Source: Ceratodon purpureus (Eukaryota; Streptophyta; Bryopsida; Pseudoditrichales; Ditrichaceae). Taken from it: 64,000 bases of DNA. The notes under the pieces were generated by a model. The model was not told the origin of the DNA, searched no databases, and was given only the letters and a program-made list of their open reading frames with translations. How positions within the stretch are numbered: position 1 is the first letter of the stretch; every line of letters begins with the position of its first letter. The stretch spans positions 15,158,476 to 15,222,475 of the forward strand of contig CM026428.1 of assembly GCA_014871385.1 (NCBI GenBank), written 5' to 3'. Shown here one piece after another: positions 12,251 through 23,960 of this stretch. A program made the position numbers and the translations under genes.

Positions 12251-13179
12251 CCCCTAAAGGTTCAAGCCGTTTTTGGGCCTCCAAAACCAGAAACTGTGAT
12301 TTTTGACAACCTTGTAGAAGTTGAAGTATGATTCTCAAATTTTTACCTTTTTGATACATCCAACCGTAAGATCTTAAACCTTGCTACCTGCACTAATACC
12401 ATGTCAAATTTCAACGGTTGGATCTTTACCATTTGTGAGATTATAACGTTCAAAGTTTACTGTGTTTTTTTTTTTGGCTTTGCGCAAAAGACATACTCTA
12501 AATGGTGCCAAGGGAGACTTGATTATTGTTACCTCAAACATTTTGCTCATATTTTTTTCCACGTAGGTAACTAAGTTGGGCACCTCCATGCAAAATTTTA
12601 GAGTCTCATTACACTTTTTTGGCCTTCATGCAAATTATTTTCAAGAAGAAGGTACAAAAACCACAATCTGGTAAAACTTAAATGACGTGAAATGCTTTTG
12701 GTTTTTCAAAAAAGTAAACGGTCAAAAGTTACTTCCATGAGTTTTTGAATTTTCAGAAAAAAAAAATTTGAAAAATTCCTAAATCTCAAATTTTGACAAA
12801 TTTTGAAAGAAAAAATTGTAAAATTACCAAAAACTGTGAAGGTTGTTTCTGTGATTTTTGGAGGCTGCCCTTGTAAAATTGGTAAGCTTTTTGACTTAGG
12901 CCACTTTGGATTTTGAGTAGTGAATCGGTTATGAACACATTTCCAAAAAAACAATTCTAAAAAAACCTAATTTTAAACTGCCCGTTTTGGACTTGAAACC
13001 TAAAATTTCTAGATGAAGGTTCTAAAAGTGAAATTTGGCTTTGAAAATTTTACCACATACACTTTGCGGTATAAGGAGCATCCAGTAAAATTATTAGGCA
13101 AAAATATTACTTTTAACCCCTTCATCTAGGCTGCCCGAAACAGCTGAGAGCCATTTTGGATTTCCAGAACCTTTAGGGG
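12251..13179 (+). mobile_element. TTAA-flanked non-autonomous element (copy T3)
   Basis: A 929-bp element with 13-bp inverted ends (CCCCTAAAGGTTC) and TTAA on both sides (12247-12250, 13180-13183). It is nearly colinear with 59890-60817 and is the inverse of 380-1311. The box CCGTAAGATCTT is at 12364 (113 bp from the end), followed by ATAACGTTCAAAG near 12443. There is no transposase ORF. Confidence 0.85.
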
Positions 13180-13183
13180 TTAA

Positions 13184-16100
13184 GTGATGTGGTGACCAAT
13201 TGTTGTAGAGAATTTATGGGCGAGTAAAATAATATTGAGTGACACATAATAGATGATTTGTATTTTTGTGCGTTCTTATTATAATAGCTCGGTTGATAGG
13301 ACGTCAGCTGTACTTCTAGCACTTTCCTGTCACAACACCACCAAATTCCTTTGCAAACTTGCACAAACCTTCTTGCAAGATTCAACTGCAACACCACTCA
13401 AACACCCACCTGCGAGATTCAACTGCAACACCATCCAAACACCCACCTTCAGCCACAATCCAAACTAAATTCAGACATCACCAAACACCACAATCACCAT
13501 CGTAGACATCACAACAGAACTCTTTCATCGTCTAGCATTGATTAGCATTCTGATGAGTGCTTGCATTTGCCATGATGGTGGTGATCCATGTACTGGGCTT
13601 TGTTCTATACAAGTGCATGTCTTCGAAACAAGGAGAGACTAGCCGCAGAAGAGCCGCACTCCACCACAATACAAATGCAACGAGCACCACAGCTGCTGCA
13701 ACTACCACCACCACCACCACCTCTGCACTTTGAGTTGCAATGGCCACACTCCTCTGCACCTTCTCCTCCTTCACTCCCCACACCCTTGTGCACCTTCTCC
13801 TCCTTCCTTCACTCATAAGATAAGATCCTATGCGAAAAGGGGTGGCAGAGTTACGGGCCCCACGCATCCAAAGTCTAAATAATTGAACAGTCAAAAAAAA
13901 AATCGCGATGTCATTGGTAGCAGTAAGTGCTGTTAATAGTAAAAAAATTACTTGGGACTATTCTCACAGGAACCCAGATGATGAACCAAACCCTTCCCTC
14001 CGCCAATTAGTTGCCACTCCCCCCTTTTTATGAACATCATTTCATTTTTTTGGTGTAAACACTCGTTGTAACTAAGGCCCCTTTCTATTATCGCTGTAAA
14101 ATTCATGTCAAACTATCGGCATCCACCAAACTATTCCCGGTCTCAGTAAATTTTGTCCATTTTTCGTGAAAAAATGTCCTCACAATATGCCGAGTCCATG
14201 GCACATTCTAACTAAGGAAGAAGAAGTTGGTAGATCTGAGATCCACAGGATGTTATATTCAAATGATGTGGTCTATTCCCAAAACGCTTCAAATCCGAGA
14301 TCCTCTGACTTGAGCCACTTGGACCTCTGTCCCGACATGCGTTTTAAGCTCCTGGTAAGTGTTTGGGGTCTTGTCAAGCTCCCATGCCTGGACCTTATAA
14401 TGATGGGAGAGTGCCTTCACGATTCCACCTCACAAATCAAAACAACTACTCTCTAGCTCAAAGTTCTTGCATTTAGACTTTTGGTTCCTTTAAAATCCCT
14501 CCTATTGTAAGTTAGTTATGTGAGTACTAACGCAAGCAATTATAAAGAAAAGTTATTACGCTTGCAATAAAGGAAACACCATCAATATTTCATTTCTAAA
14601 GCAAGTTTTTATACCTACTACACATCCTTTAAAATTGATGCATTTAGACTTATGTGACGAATTGCTTGTAGAATCCATGAAAGGTTTGCGTAATTTGTTA
14701 GTATTGATTAGCAACTTTTCAAGAAGACCATGGATTTATTTCTTGGGACAAAAAACGAAATAACAAAGAAAAACCTTTTATATTGTAATAGAATTCAAAC
14801 ATATATATGAGAAAGAGACCAAGAAAATGATCTCATGCTTAAGAACCAATTTTGGTAGAGAATTTCCATTAAATTGGAACATGGAGTGTAAATATTAATA
14901 TTTATGTGAAACTACAAAGAGTCTAATATTTGGAGCTCAAGTGTTATTTGCCTTTGAAAAAAATTGTTTACATTGCCAACTACATTTCAAACCGCATACC
15001 TCATTAGGCTTTTTATCAAATCTCACCACTTGAACTTTTCGCATATCACAAGCCCAACATTTTTCATCTTGTATTTTTAGATTTTTGTTCTACATTCATT
15101 TGCTAAGTTTTTAAAAAGCTAAAGTTTGAGGCAAATATACTATTTTAATTGGATACAATGATTAAATTAAAGCATGTAGATGTTTCAACTATCACAACCA
15201 AAAAACAGTTATTTCTATGACATTCAACTTAATGAGACAAGGGTTAGTATCCTTGGAAGGATAATTTTTTTTCTTGAATGTGATATACGCAGGCTTTCTT
15301 TGACTCAAACTCTACTTTTACGTTCTTAATTCCTTATCATTCTTGTATAGTTAATAACTTAAACACCCATCAAAATTATTATCTTTTCTAATAGATTCTC
15401 TTTCATTTGGGCTTAGTATTCCATTACATTATATATATAATTAAATTTACACACTTAATTCAAATCTCTTCATACTTTTATAAAAAATTAGATAATTTTT
15501 TCAGGTAAACATTTGATTGGATGTTTGTATTCTATCCGTTGGTTCCAAAAACTTTGACATTTTCCATGAGGAGGCTTCTTCTAATTTACCAAAAAATATT
15601 GATACTCTTTAAAAGGCACTAGCTAATCTAAAGTTGGAACATGCCATAATTGACAAACTTGTTTCCATAAAAAAATAAAAAATTGAAAACTATTATAGTA
15701 CGTGCAAGAATATAGACAATTAACATAACTTGGTATTTGAAACCAAGTCATGCCTGATTGAACTACATCAACTTAAAAAAAAAAACTCAACTAGTAACTT
15801 ATTGCTTTAAAGAAAAATATACCATAGATTTTGATGACGTTTTGGCAATTGTTGTCAAAAGGTTGACCATTAAACCTTTGATGTTTGGAAAAAAATAAAA
15901 GCTCATTCCTTACATATTTAAGATTTTAAGGTTTTATTATTTGTTATTGGCATTTAAAAAAATATTTAATTATTACAAAGTACTTCACAACGAGCCGCCT
16001 TACACTTCTACAATATATCAATCCTTTGGATCTTACACCAAACAATCTCAAACAACTTCAATTAGCGACATGCTATTATCAATTCCTAGGAGTTCAAACC

Positions 16101-16689
16101 ATGTATGTACAAGTGCTTCAAGATCAATATTGTCAACCAAAAGAACAAATATGGTGCCTCAATTTTTGTCATGTTAATAAGTAAAATTTTTATTAATAGC
16201 CAGACTTAGCTACCAACTTTAGTTGCCATTTGTAATTTGGCATTTGGTGATTGCATTTGATTTTTTAACAAATGTTTTTGAAGGTGGGGGTCATTTATCT
16301 CATCCACCTCCTTCAATGGCATAGTTGCTTTGTTTATGAGACAATATTTTGTAATTGAAAGTTGTCACTTGGATTCTTTATTAGATTGTGCTTTGATCAT
16401 TTGATCTAAGTTTGACCTAAATTGCACTTTCATCCTATGACCGTGGAAAGAGTTTTGAACAAATTTAAATATGGCGCAAACATTGCAAAAGATATACAAA
16501 ATAGTGTTTGGCGCCTACCTTCAAATTTGGATAACCATCTCTAATGGTCTAGAATGTTTATACTTGTTTTAACAAAAACTTATTTGTCACCATGCCTCAA
16601 AAAAACAAAAAAAAAACAAAAAAACTACCATCCATTTTGTTGAAAATGTGTACAAGAATACTTTGAGCAAGTTTTATTTCATTACACAA
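13184..16689. other. Intergenic DNA; short tandem repeats, no supported gene
   Basis: A unit of about 35 bp (GATTCAACTGCAACACCA...CAAACACCCACC) is repeated twice at about 13379-13447. A CAC/CTC microsatellite at 13700-13800 creates artificial ORFs (poly-Pro on one strand, poly-Val/Gly on the other). The 96-codon ORF at 14166-14456 has no recognisable domain. From 14500 to 16690 the DNA is very AT-rich with no coding signal. Confidence 0.45.
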
Positions 16690-16935
16690 TAATCCTCATG
16701 ACTTCACAATTATGGAAAATGGTACTCTTATTCATCAAAGTAAGTTGCTAAAGAATCAGAGACTAGTTCATAGTAGAAATAAGTTGGTTTGGCCTCCAAA
16801 TTCACATGATCTAAATTCCATTGAAAACCTGTGGAAGATACTTTAAAATTCCCTTCGTCACCACATGTCAAAGAAAAAACAAGCAATGATACAAACCATT
16901 CAAGAATAACACAAATACTTGAATTTTTTTGAGGG
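16690..16935 (+). pseudogene. Tc1/mariner transposase relic (C-terminal catalytic part)
   Basis: Plus-strand translation gives a broken frame containing LVWPPNSHDLNSIENLWK, which matches the WPxxSPDLNPIENLW signature around the last catalytic acid of Tc1-type DDE transposases. Upstream MENGTLIHQSKLLKNQ resembles the segment after the second Asp. In-frame stops (for example after NLWKIL and IQE) show it is dead. Ends of the original element are not visible. Confidence 0.7.
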
Positions 16936-17584
16936 TTACATATAAATAACTTTTTAGATATTAAACACACTTCATCAAGAATCCAACATAATTTAAAATT
17001 CCAAAATCCATTCGTTTCTTGAGAAGTTCTTGCACTTGAAAGTCTGTCGATTTTTTCAACACACGCCTTCCGAGTCCCGACTAGAATCGTAAGCAATTCG
17101 GACCTGACTCCACAGACAAAAGCCTCGGAGTCCCCACCAGCACCCAAGTGGACATATTCCATAGTAAATATACCCAAACATAGACTAGTGTCATGTACCC
17201 CATCACTACATTTCAACAAAGCACCCCCCAGTTTTAGATGACAACCTGTTCTCGAAACGTGCAGACTCGTCTGCAGACACTTTGCACAATCATGTCCTTG
17301 AGCCCTGCCTCCAAAGTCGAGACTCTCGAGCACGCGCTCCCGACAAATCGAGGCAGCAGCCACATACTCAGCAGACGAGCTTCATCAGGACTAGATATAA
17401 TGCCCGCTAGGACGCGATTGCCCATACAGACATCTTGAGTCGGATCACATTCCAGCTTGTTCCACTACATCTGAGTAGTACTATTTATCAAGTTGCAGCT
17501 GGTTATCAAGTTGTTGGTTATCAGGTGGTTGCAAGTTTGGCTTCGAGACCACTTTGCTTTTTTGTGTAGTTTGATTGAGTTAAG

Positions 17585-17968
17585 ATGATGGATACCAAGG
17601 TAACGACTGTGATCGTGAACGCCACCAAGCACGGGCTGACGATGAAAGTGGGCAATCGCCAGTGTTATGCTAAGCTTACCAGCTTCAAAGTGGGTGGCGA
17701 ATACAAGATGCAATTAGATGTGAATTGGACGTACCAGGAGTTTCTGGTGCAGGATAAGTCCCATTCTCACAACCGGGTCTTCATCAACTCCGACGACTGC
17801 TGCGACTACGAGCGCATCACCATCATGGAAACTGCCGACGGCAAATTTGATGTGCAAAGGGAGCTTCGGGAACAGTTCCGAACCAGCTGCACTCCCATTG
17901 AAGATGAGAGCGGCGGACTTATTCCCAGCACCTGGAAGTCATGGCTGTACAAGTTTATCTATGTATAG
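17585..17968 (+). CDS. Small plant-specific protein with SDDCCDY motif (DUF7748-like)
   Basis: An uninterrupted 127-aa ORF whose composition differs clearly from the AT-rich surroundings. It has no signal peptide or membrane segment. The N-terminal half looks like a beta-rich small domain (TTVIVNATKHGLTMKVG, then KVGGEYKMQLDVNWTYQEF), followed by SDDCCDY at residues 69-75 and a polar C-terminal tail ending WKSWLYKF. From memory this resembles small uncharacterised plant proteins of DUF7748 type, which share an SSDDCCDY-like motif; function is unknown. Two adjacent ATGs (17585 and 17588) could start it. The preceding 150 bp contain a short GGTTATCA(A/G)GT duplication and are the likely leader. 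Gene reality is fairly sure; family assignment is tentative. Confidence 0.75.
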   Translation: MMDTKVTTVIVNATKHGLTMKVGNRQCYAKLTSFKVGGEYKMQLDVNWTYQEFLVQDKSHSHNRVFINSDDCCDYERITIMETADGKFDVQRELREQFRTSCTPIEDESGGLIPSTWKSWLYKFIYV

Positions 17969-18839
17969 TACTTTTGGAAGATCAACTTAGATTGAAAAAT
18001 ATTGATAGGAGAATGCCGCTCCCGAAGCGACGGATGCAATGTATATTTTCATTAACTGTACAGAATTTTTTGTCACGGAACGGATTATTTTGGAGCACCA
18101 TTTCTAAAGAAAGCAATCTGTGAAATATCATGGTACAGCTCAATTAACCTCACTGCCTGATCCTGTTCACACAATACACCCGCATCCAGATTCCAGAACT
18201 TCAACCCTGCCTCACAATTTGAATCTTGATGCATGGCAGGGGATTCAATAGCATTAGGCACGGAGCTCAATAGTTTTAGGCACGTGGCTCACTAATCAAT
18301 CCCCTATTCAGTGAGGTGCACGTGGTTTGTCGCTTAAAGAAAATCATTGAGAAGTTGAATCATTTAGAGAAACAGTGTCAAAAAGAAAGTCGCTGTAATC
18401 AGAGAACACCTCTTTTGTGTTAGAAAGGTCGTGCTTTGAAGTCACCAGTTTGTGCCGGATTTATTATCCAGTAAAAAACACAACTGCATGTGGGCCTCTG
18501 AATTCGAGTTATAGGCAACATAGATTAAGTTTGCCAGAAGGAACTAATTAGGATGATGAAACGTGTTACATATTGCATTAAAATAACTTCTCCTTGCATA
18601 CAACTTAGGTACCATGTAGAGTTTCAAGGAGGAAATAGAAGAGTGAATCGTTGTTACAGATTTCGCAAGTTTGAGGCTTCTCCCCATTAGTGGAGCTCAC
18701 GAACTATTACTGTAACACTGTTGGAACTGCTCAGTTAAGGGACTTGTAAGAGGAACTACAGTAGCTAGTGTGCCAGAGAGGATGAAGTTATCGTCGCATC
18801 GGAACTTTAGGGGATAAACAAGCTCTGCTGAATTTTAAA

Positions 18840-19850
18840 AACCAGCTCATTGACAATAGCAGTAGCTTGGCACCGTGGACTTCAACCTTCAATTGTTAAC
18901 GTTGGCCTGCAATTGAAAAGATTTCTTCTTGTTGGCTACTCCTTGGCATCTGTTATGGAACAATGTGGTCAGTGAACATTGAATAAGATGATTGTAACTG
19001 AGCGACCAGACGGTGACTATTATTACCAGAGAACCAAGTGATGCAGAAGCAAGAGTTGGTAGTACTAATCTACTGGACTAGCATTTTGACTACATTGTGA
19101 CTTTCCAGATGTTGACATTAGCACATAAAAGCCAAAGGCATCCGCAGCCCTGAGGCTTCTCTCTGCACGTCTGGAATGTTTACTTTGGATTTGCACATCT
19201 CAAGAATCTAGCCGAAATCCGCTTGATTCACACCCACTTCATTGGTGGCATTCCTTCGACTGGTTTGGGCGTCTCATGAAGCTTGAAATTGTGGTTATCA
19301 ATGGAAATTGCCTCAATGGTGGCATTCCGGTAGAGGACCTCAAAATTTACATTTTCTTTGAAGAATTAACATCCATGCCTGCCCAGGTGATGTTTGAATA
19401 ACTTCAATTGGTTGAGTTCCCGCCAATTTGCTGAATCTAACTAGTTGGTGAAGTCCTGTAAAAGTTTGATGCATGTTATAGGTCAGTTTCAAGGCAGTTG
19501 ATCAGAAGGGTGCAGTAACTTATATAGCAGTCGCTGACTTGAATTGTGTCTGAATTGCATGCGGCATGTTGACTAGAGACATTTGGATACTTCAAGGCTC
19601 GGCAAAAAATTCTATAAAACCCATTGGTTTGAAGTGCGTTACCATCCAAAGGAAGTCACGACCTTATCCTCAGCAAAATAAACTCTCTGGCCACATTCTA
19701 ATTTCCAAAGTGGCTTTAGTAAAATAACAGTCGTCCAAGACTTTATCATGGAAACACTTTATCATGGAAACAACCTCTTCACTGGGACCATTCCAGGGCC
19801 GCTTTGCAAAACCACTGGAATAACATTGTCACTTGTGTACCTTACTTTCA
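18840..19850 (+). pseudogene. Decayed leucine-rich-repeat protein gene
   Basis: Plus-strand frames contain separated LRR pieces: HLKNLAEIRLIHTHFIGGIP (about 19195-19255), MKLEIVVINGNCLNGGIP after a frameshift near 19268 (to about 19330), and NNLFTGTIPGPLCKTTG (about 19766-19820). These match the plant extracellular consensus LxxLxxLxLxxNxLxGxIP. Stops and frameshifts between pieces rule out a working gene. It probably derives from an LRR receptor kinase or receptor-like protein; no kinase part was found. Limits are approximate. Confidence 0.7.
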
Positions 19851-20060
19851 CACTACGTCTGCTTTCCACTTCTTAGAACATCGAGTTGAAACAAAAGGAC
19901 AGCTCCCGCCGTAACATATCAGTGCAAAGAAAGCCACATACGATGAAGATATGATACATTGTCGCTCTGCAAATATTAACTGAATCACTAAACCTGAAAT
20001 TAAGCAACAAGTGGGATTGTTTGACTAATGCATGGTGAAGGCGATAGGAACATGCTGAAT

Positions 20061-20144
20061 GCTAGCTTGCCCGAGTGGTCTAAGGGGGGCGACTTAAGAT
20101 CGCCTCTGCGTAGGCATGCGTAGGTTCAAACCCCACAGCCAGCA
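20061..20144 (+). tRNA. tRNA-Leu (anticodon UAA)
   Basis: An 84-base type II tRNA. The acceptor arm is GCTAGCT/AGCCAGC with one A-C mismatch, discriminator A; D-arm CCCGAGTGGTCTAAGGG; anticodon stem GGCGA/TCGCC with loop CTTAAGA, so the anticodon is TAA and decodes UUA. There is a long variable arm and T-arm GTAGG-TTCAAAC-CCCAC, also with one A-C mismatch. No intron is visible. The two mismatches leave open that this copy is weakened or a pseudogene. Confidence 0.85.
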
Positions 20145-21001
20145 ATAAATGTCTCCCGACGTTTTCGAAAACGTCCATTGGAATTAAATTCACGGAATGA
20201 ATTGCAGTACAGTAAACCTTTTCGTTGACAAACTCTGGACATTTAATCCACGCCGGCCCGCTCCCTAAAAGGAACCGGAGCTTTTTAACTTATTCAAGTG
20301 TTTGTACAAACTGATTCTGATAATGTACTGCATTTTATTTCAAGTGATCAGTCACTTGCAGAGAGTACAATACTATTGGATACACTCCACACAAACAAGC
20401 TAAGGACGATCAAACCTTATTAAAAGAGTAAGATACAACATGGTTCTACGAAAAGGCGCCATCGTTATTTATGTGTGCACGGGGCAGCCTCGGATACTGG
20501 AAACACCTGATGCACAGTACAGTGTCCACATCGGAAAGCTAATCTCTTCGAGTTGAAAAAACTTATCACTATTGTATCTACTATCATTTTTGTAAACCTT
20601 TTGCTTCAGTCTATGCAGATACATATATGTTATTGTACATTTTGATGATGTCCGGAGGCTTCAACCTGGCAGCTCAAAGAGCCTAAAACGTGCCAGGAAA
20701 TGCTCGGCATGGAGCATGTTGTTAATGAGTACTCCATTTGGCAGAATGCCGCTGTTCATCCTACATAAAAGGACTCTGAAGAAATCTACATGGATCTAAA
20801 GTCATAGAACCTTTTCTAAAGTATGGCTAAAGCAAAATCAAAATTTGTACAAGATCATCAGTGAAGCAATAGGGCCATGGCTGTGACCACTCGCTCTGTC
20901 TAAAATGAGAGCTAGTGAAATGCTTGATCTTCGTCGTTCAAAGAACCGACTGCAAAAGACCAATGGAAACAGAAAGCCAGACCATGACGCAAAACTGAAA
21001 A
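20145..21001. other. Intergenic DNA and 3' UTR of the AP2/ERF gene
   Basis: No coding signal. The portion next to 21001 is the expected 3' UTR of the minus-strand AP2/ERF gene. The rest separates it from the tRNA. Confidence 0.4.
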
Positions 21002-22309
21002 TCAGTTCAGCACATCTCGCCATTGGTAGACGCGATGGTTGGGTGCTGGTGAATAGCTCACCGGGGATGTTGCAGGTGAACCACCGTCCTCAGAAGAAGA
21101 GGACGCATGATCCAGGGTGTTGATGAAGCGGAGAGCCTCATCAAGCTCCGAGGACGGAACATGGAGGAGTCCATCGAGGTCGAAACTTTCGCCGGTGTTC
21201 CAAAAATAGGAATCCGAGAAGTCGCTGACATATCTCGCCTCCTCGGCTGATGATGAAGATGAGGGACTGGAGCATGGGCTTGTCGACGCTGACGTATCGT
21301 TGCCAATTTCTCTAAAACTGAATTGATCAACACTCGCACTACTTGCAGAACAAATCGCACTCGTGAGGTCTGTTGTCTTCGGGTGAAGCTTCGTCAGAAA
21401 ACCAGTTTCATTATTAGCCTCTACAATCTGGGAGTGAACGCTGTCGCCCCCGGTTGTGGCCAAAATAGTTTTCTGGTAATCAGTCTGAGTCTTCGCCTCG
21501 AGAGTTGGACTCGAGTGAGGTCTGTTGATGGGAAGTGCTGGAGTGACGTCGTTGTCGGTGTCGCTTGCCGCTTGTCCTTCGTGGTCTTCATTACGTGGCC
21601 GAGGGAAGTTGAGATTCGCCTGATCTCCGCGAAGCCTATATGCGGCCTCGTCGTATGCCTTGGCAGCCTCCACGGCCGTCTCGAAAGTTCCTAGCCATAG
21701 TCGTGTGCGCTTGCGGGGGAGCCGAATCTCGGCGACCCATTTCCCCCAGTGGCGCTGACGGACGCCACGGAATGGCTTGCTGAGTCGGGCCGTCTTCTTC
21801 ATCGCCTGAGAACGTGGAAATAGCGAGGAGTTAAAGGCCCCAGGATTTGTGAACTTTGCTTGGAACTGGACTTGAAGTTGGTGGAGACTTTCCTCTAAAG
21901 TTCTCGGTAGAGCCGCAAACTGCATGCTCCCCAGAAACTGCATCTCCGCAGGTGCCTCCACCAGAACAAACTGCTGGTCTCCTTGGTAACCCGCACCAGG
22001 GGCTCGCGTATGTGGGACAGCATTTGGGACGAAGACACCAAAATGCTGCCCTTCTGCTACGTTGAATGACAGAGGAGGCAGTGGTAGTGTGGGAAGTGAT
22101 GGCCGGGGATCCGAGATATGTACATATGGACCGGTAAATACCGGCATGTTGCCTGGATGATCCTCGTTGTTCCAAATTCCATCAGTCCCCCCGCTTGACG
22201 GGCAGGTGGGGAGACCACTGAAAGATGTGCCAACGAGGAAATTTGGCTCTCCACCAGGGAAAACAGATCCAGGCAACATGCCGGACACGGGACAATCACC
22301 CACAAACAT
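21002..22309 (-). CDS. AP2/ERF-family transcription factor (DREB A-6 / RAP2.4-like)
   Basis: A single-exon reading frame of 435 aa from the Met at 22309. One AP2/ERF DNA-binding domain lies at about residues 180-237: it begins [20 protein letters not shown], continues [14 protein letters not shown], and ends [11 protein letters not shown]. Val in WVAEIR and Leu before PRKRTR are typical of the A-6 (RAP2.4-type) DREB group, which acts in abiotic-stress and light-related transcription. N-terminal of the domain is a Pro/Gln-rich region. The C-terminus is Ser-rich, then acidic and hydrophobic ([18 protein letters not shown]), a plausible activation segment. The frame stays open up to a Met at 22420, but those 37 extra residues are hydrophobic (Phe/Leu/Cys-rich) and unlike a transcription factor, so I treat them as leader. 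A start at the next Met (about 22279) is also possible. Family is very sure; start is uncertain. Confidence 0.92.
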   Translation of the reverse strand: MFVGDCPVSGMLPGSVFPGGEPNFLVGTSFSGLPTCPSSGGTDGIWNNEDHPGNMPVFTGPYVHISDPRPSLPTLPLPPLSFNVAEGQHFGVFVPNAVPHTRAPGAGYQGDQQFVLVEAPAEMQFLGSMQFAALPRTLEESLHQLQVQFQAKFTNPGAFNSSLFPRSQAMKKTARLSKPFRGVRQRHWGKWVAEIRLPRKRTRLWLGTFETAVEAAKAYDEAAYRLRGDQANLNFPRPRNEDHEGQAASDTDNDVTPALPINRPHSSPTLEAKTQTDYQKTILATTGGDSVHSQIVEANNETGFLTKLHPKTTDLTSAICSASSASVDQFSFREIGNDTSASTSPCSSPSSSSSAEEARYVSDFSDSYFWNTGESFDLDGLLHVPSSELDEALRFINTLDHASSSSEDGGSPATSPVSYSPAPNHRVYQWRDVLN

Positions 22310-23639
22310 GCACAAAGGAAAGCCCACCAAGGAAAAAGATAAACAAAAACAAGGAAATGGAAATCCAAAAACACAAAGACTCGACAAGACAAGATTCAGA
22401 AACGGAATGAAACGTAGCACTGAATTGAACGAACACTATCTGACAGTCAACACACACAATCCCAAGGAAGAACCCGTATGTACATGAGTAGTGGAACGCA
22501 GGAAAGGCTACAACAAGAGAAGGATTTGCACGACGTGCCTAGCCTATCGAGTGAGTGCACAAAACAAAACTGAGGGCTTCACCCTCGCATCACCTCAATG
22601 AAACTCCATGACGGTGATGATCCCTCAGCTAACGAGCACAAAGCACAAAAAGCCACAACAGCAGGATACACAAAAACTAGCATGAACAGACAGAATGAAC
22701 GCAGAAAAAAAGCAAAAAGCAAAAACACAAAGTGAACTTACAAGGGTGATTTCATGACCAAGTGTACACCCTCACCCAGCCACCACTGCCGAAACTCAAA
22801 AGCCGATGCACCACCATCCACTACCATACACCACCATACATTCTCGTCATGTGCATGCGTCGGACTTGCGCTAAGTGTAAGTGACTAACCCCAGTGCCTA
22901 GCCTGGCGCGTGCAAAGTGCGTGCAAACTGCCGTGCTTCTAACCCCGAAGTGCCTAACCTACGAAGTGAGTGAGTGGAGCCTGCACACATGTCACTAGCC
23001 GAAGAATCTCCCCAGCACGGCTGATCCGAACCGATTCGAGAACACCAAACCGGCTCAGATCAATGCAACCCACATCAGACGAGAGATCTCCGTGACTAGC
23101 AACCAGTCCAACAAGCCCACTATCCTAACCCAGTGCCTAAGTGCAAGAAACGATCTCCCCAAACACCAGTCAGTGCAGCGGATGGCTCCAGAGAGACGCA
23201 GCGTCAGGAAAGAGAAAGAGATGAGTGCGACAAGAGACCCGCTTTGAGAGCTCTTATGAGAGGATCAGAATACACCACTACTAGCTAGGCTTGTCGCGAC
23301 GAGAACAGTAATCCTCCGACAGACTTCCTGAGGGGAATATCCACTGAGCCCTTGACTCACGTAAGTTAAGTCTTGTGTGCATGGATGGCCCATGCCGACT
23401 GATGACGTGCCCCATGTGGAAGCCCAAGCAAGGCACTTGCTGTGGTTGGTTGGGAGGGAAAATGGTAGAGACTGTAGACTACATGCACTATAGTAGTCGC
23501 AATATACTGTGACCGATCGAACACACTGGGGGAGTGATTACTGTGGTGATTCTCATCGGTGTATATTCTTCCTTTTTGAGCATGTTTCATGTTTTTATTT
23601 TATTTTACTCACAGTAGTTCTGTCTGTGTATCGGCCTGG
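22310..23639. promoter_or_regulatory. Leader and promoter region of the AP2/ERF gene
   Basis: GC is higher than the wider background and there is no convincing ORF. The motif GTGCCTA(A/G)CCT or a close variant recurs on the plus strand near 22536, 22892, 22948 and 23128, some copies followed by GAGTGAGTG. This probably holds a long 5' UTR and the promoter of the minus-strand gene. The transcription start cannot be fixed by eye. Confidence 0.4.
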
Positions 23640-23960
23640 GCCACAGTTGTTGTGGTGTTATTGGAGTGGCGTATTGATGATGGATGCGCGATGTGAGGCA
23701 TGGTGCAGGTTGGGGGCCGTGACTCGCTCGCGAGTGGCGATGAGGGGGATGCTTTTTGGCATCGAGTCGGGCGCCCTGCGCGCCGCTTTCACGTTTGTCT
23801 GTCTGTTTGTCTGCTCAAGAGCCCGCTGTGGGAGCTTGGCAGCGTTGGGATTGTTGCTGTTGCTGCGCCAGTGCGCTCCTTCGGGTGAGAGGCTGAATGC
23901 TTTGGTTCTGGGGGGTTCATACCGCTTGGGGCAAATGTGATCGGTGCTTTCCATGTGCTC
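23640..23960. other. GC-rich patch with overlapping ORFs on both strands
   Basis: CpG-rich sequence keeps frames open on both strands, but products are low-complexity (Thr/Asp/Arg repeats such as SRQTDRQT) without a family match. It is best read as a distal promoter or CpG-rich element rather than a gene. Confidence 0.3.

Noticed and set aside
12706..12954. ORFs inside the TTAA elements (also 60249-60719, 60442-60654)
   Set aside because: They are compositional, differ between copies by frameshifts, and show no transposase motifs.
13532..13894. ORFs with poly-Val, poly-Gly or poly-Pro tracts
   Set aside because: Generated by a CAC/CTC microsatellite; no family resemblance.
21323..21694. Plus-strand 123-codon ORF across the AP2/ERF gene
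   Set aside because: Antisense shadow of the AP2 domain coding strand.
22310..22420. N-terminal extension of the AP2/ERF protein
   Set aside because: In frame but strongly hydrophobic and Cys/Phe-rich; treated as leader, although it cannot be excluded.
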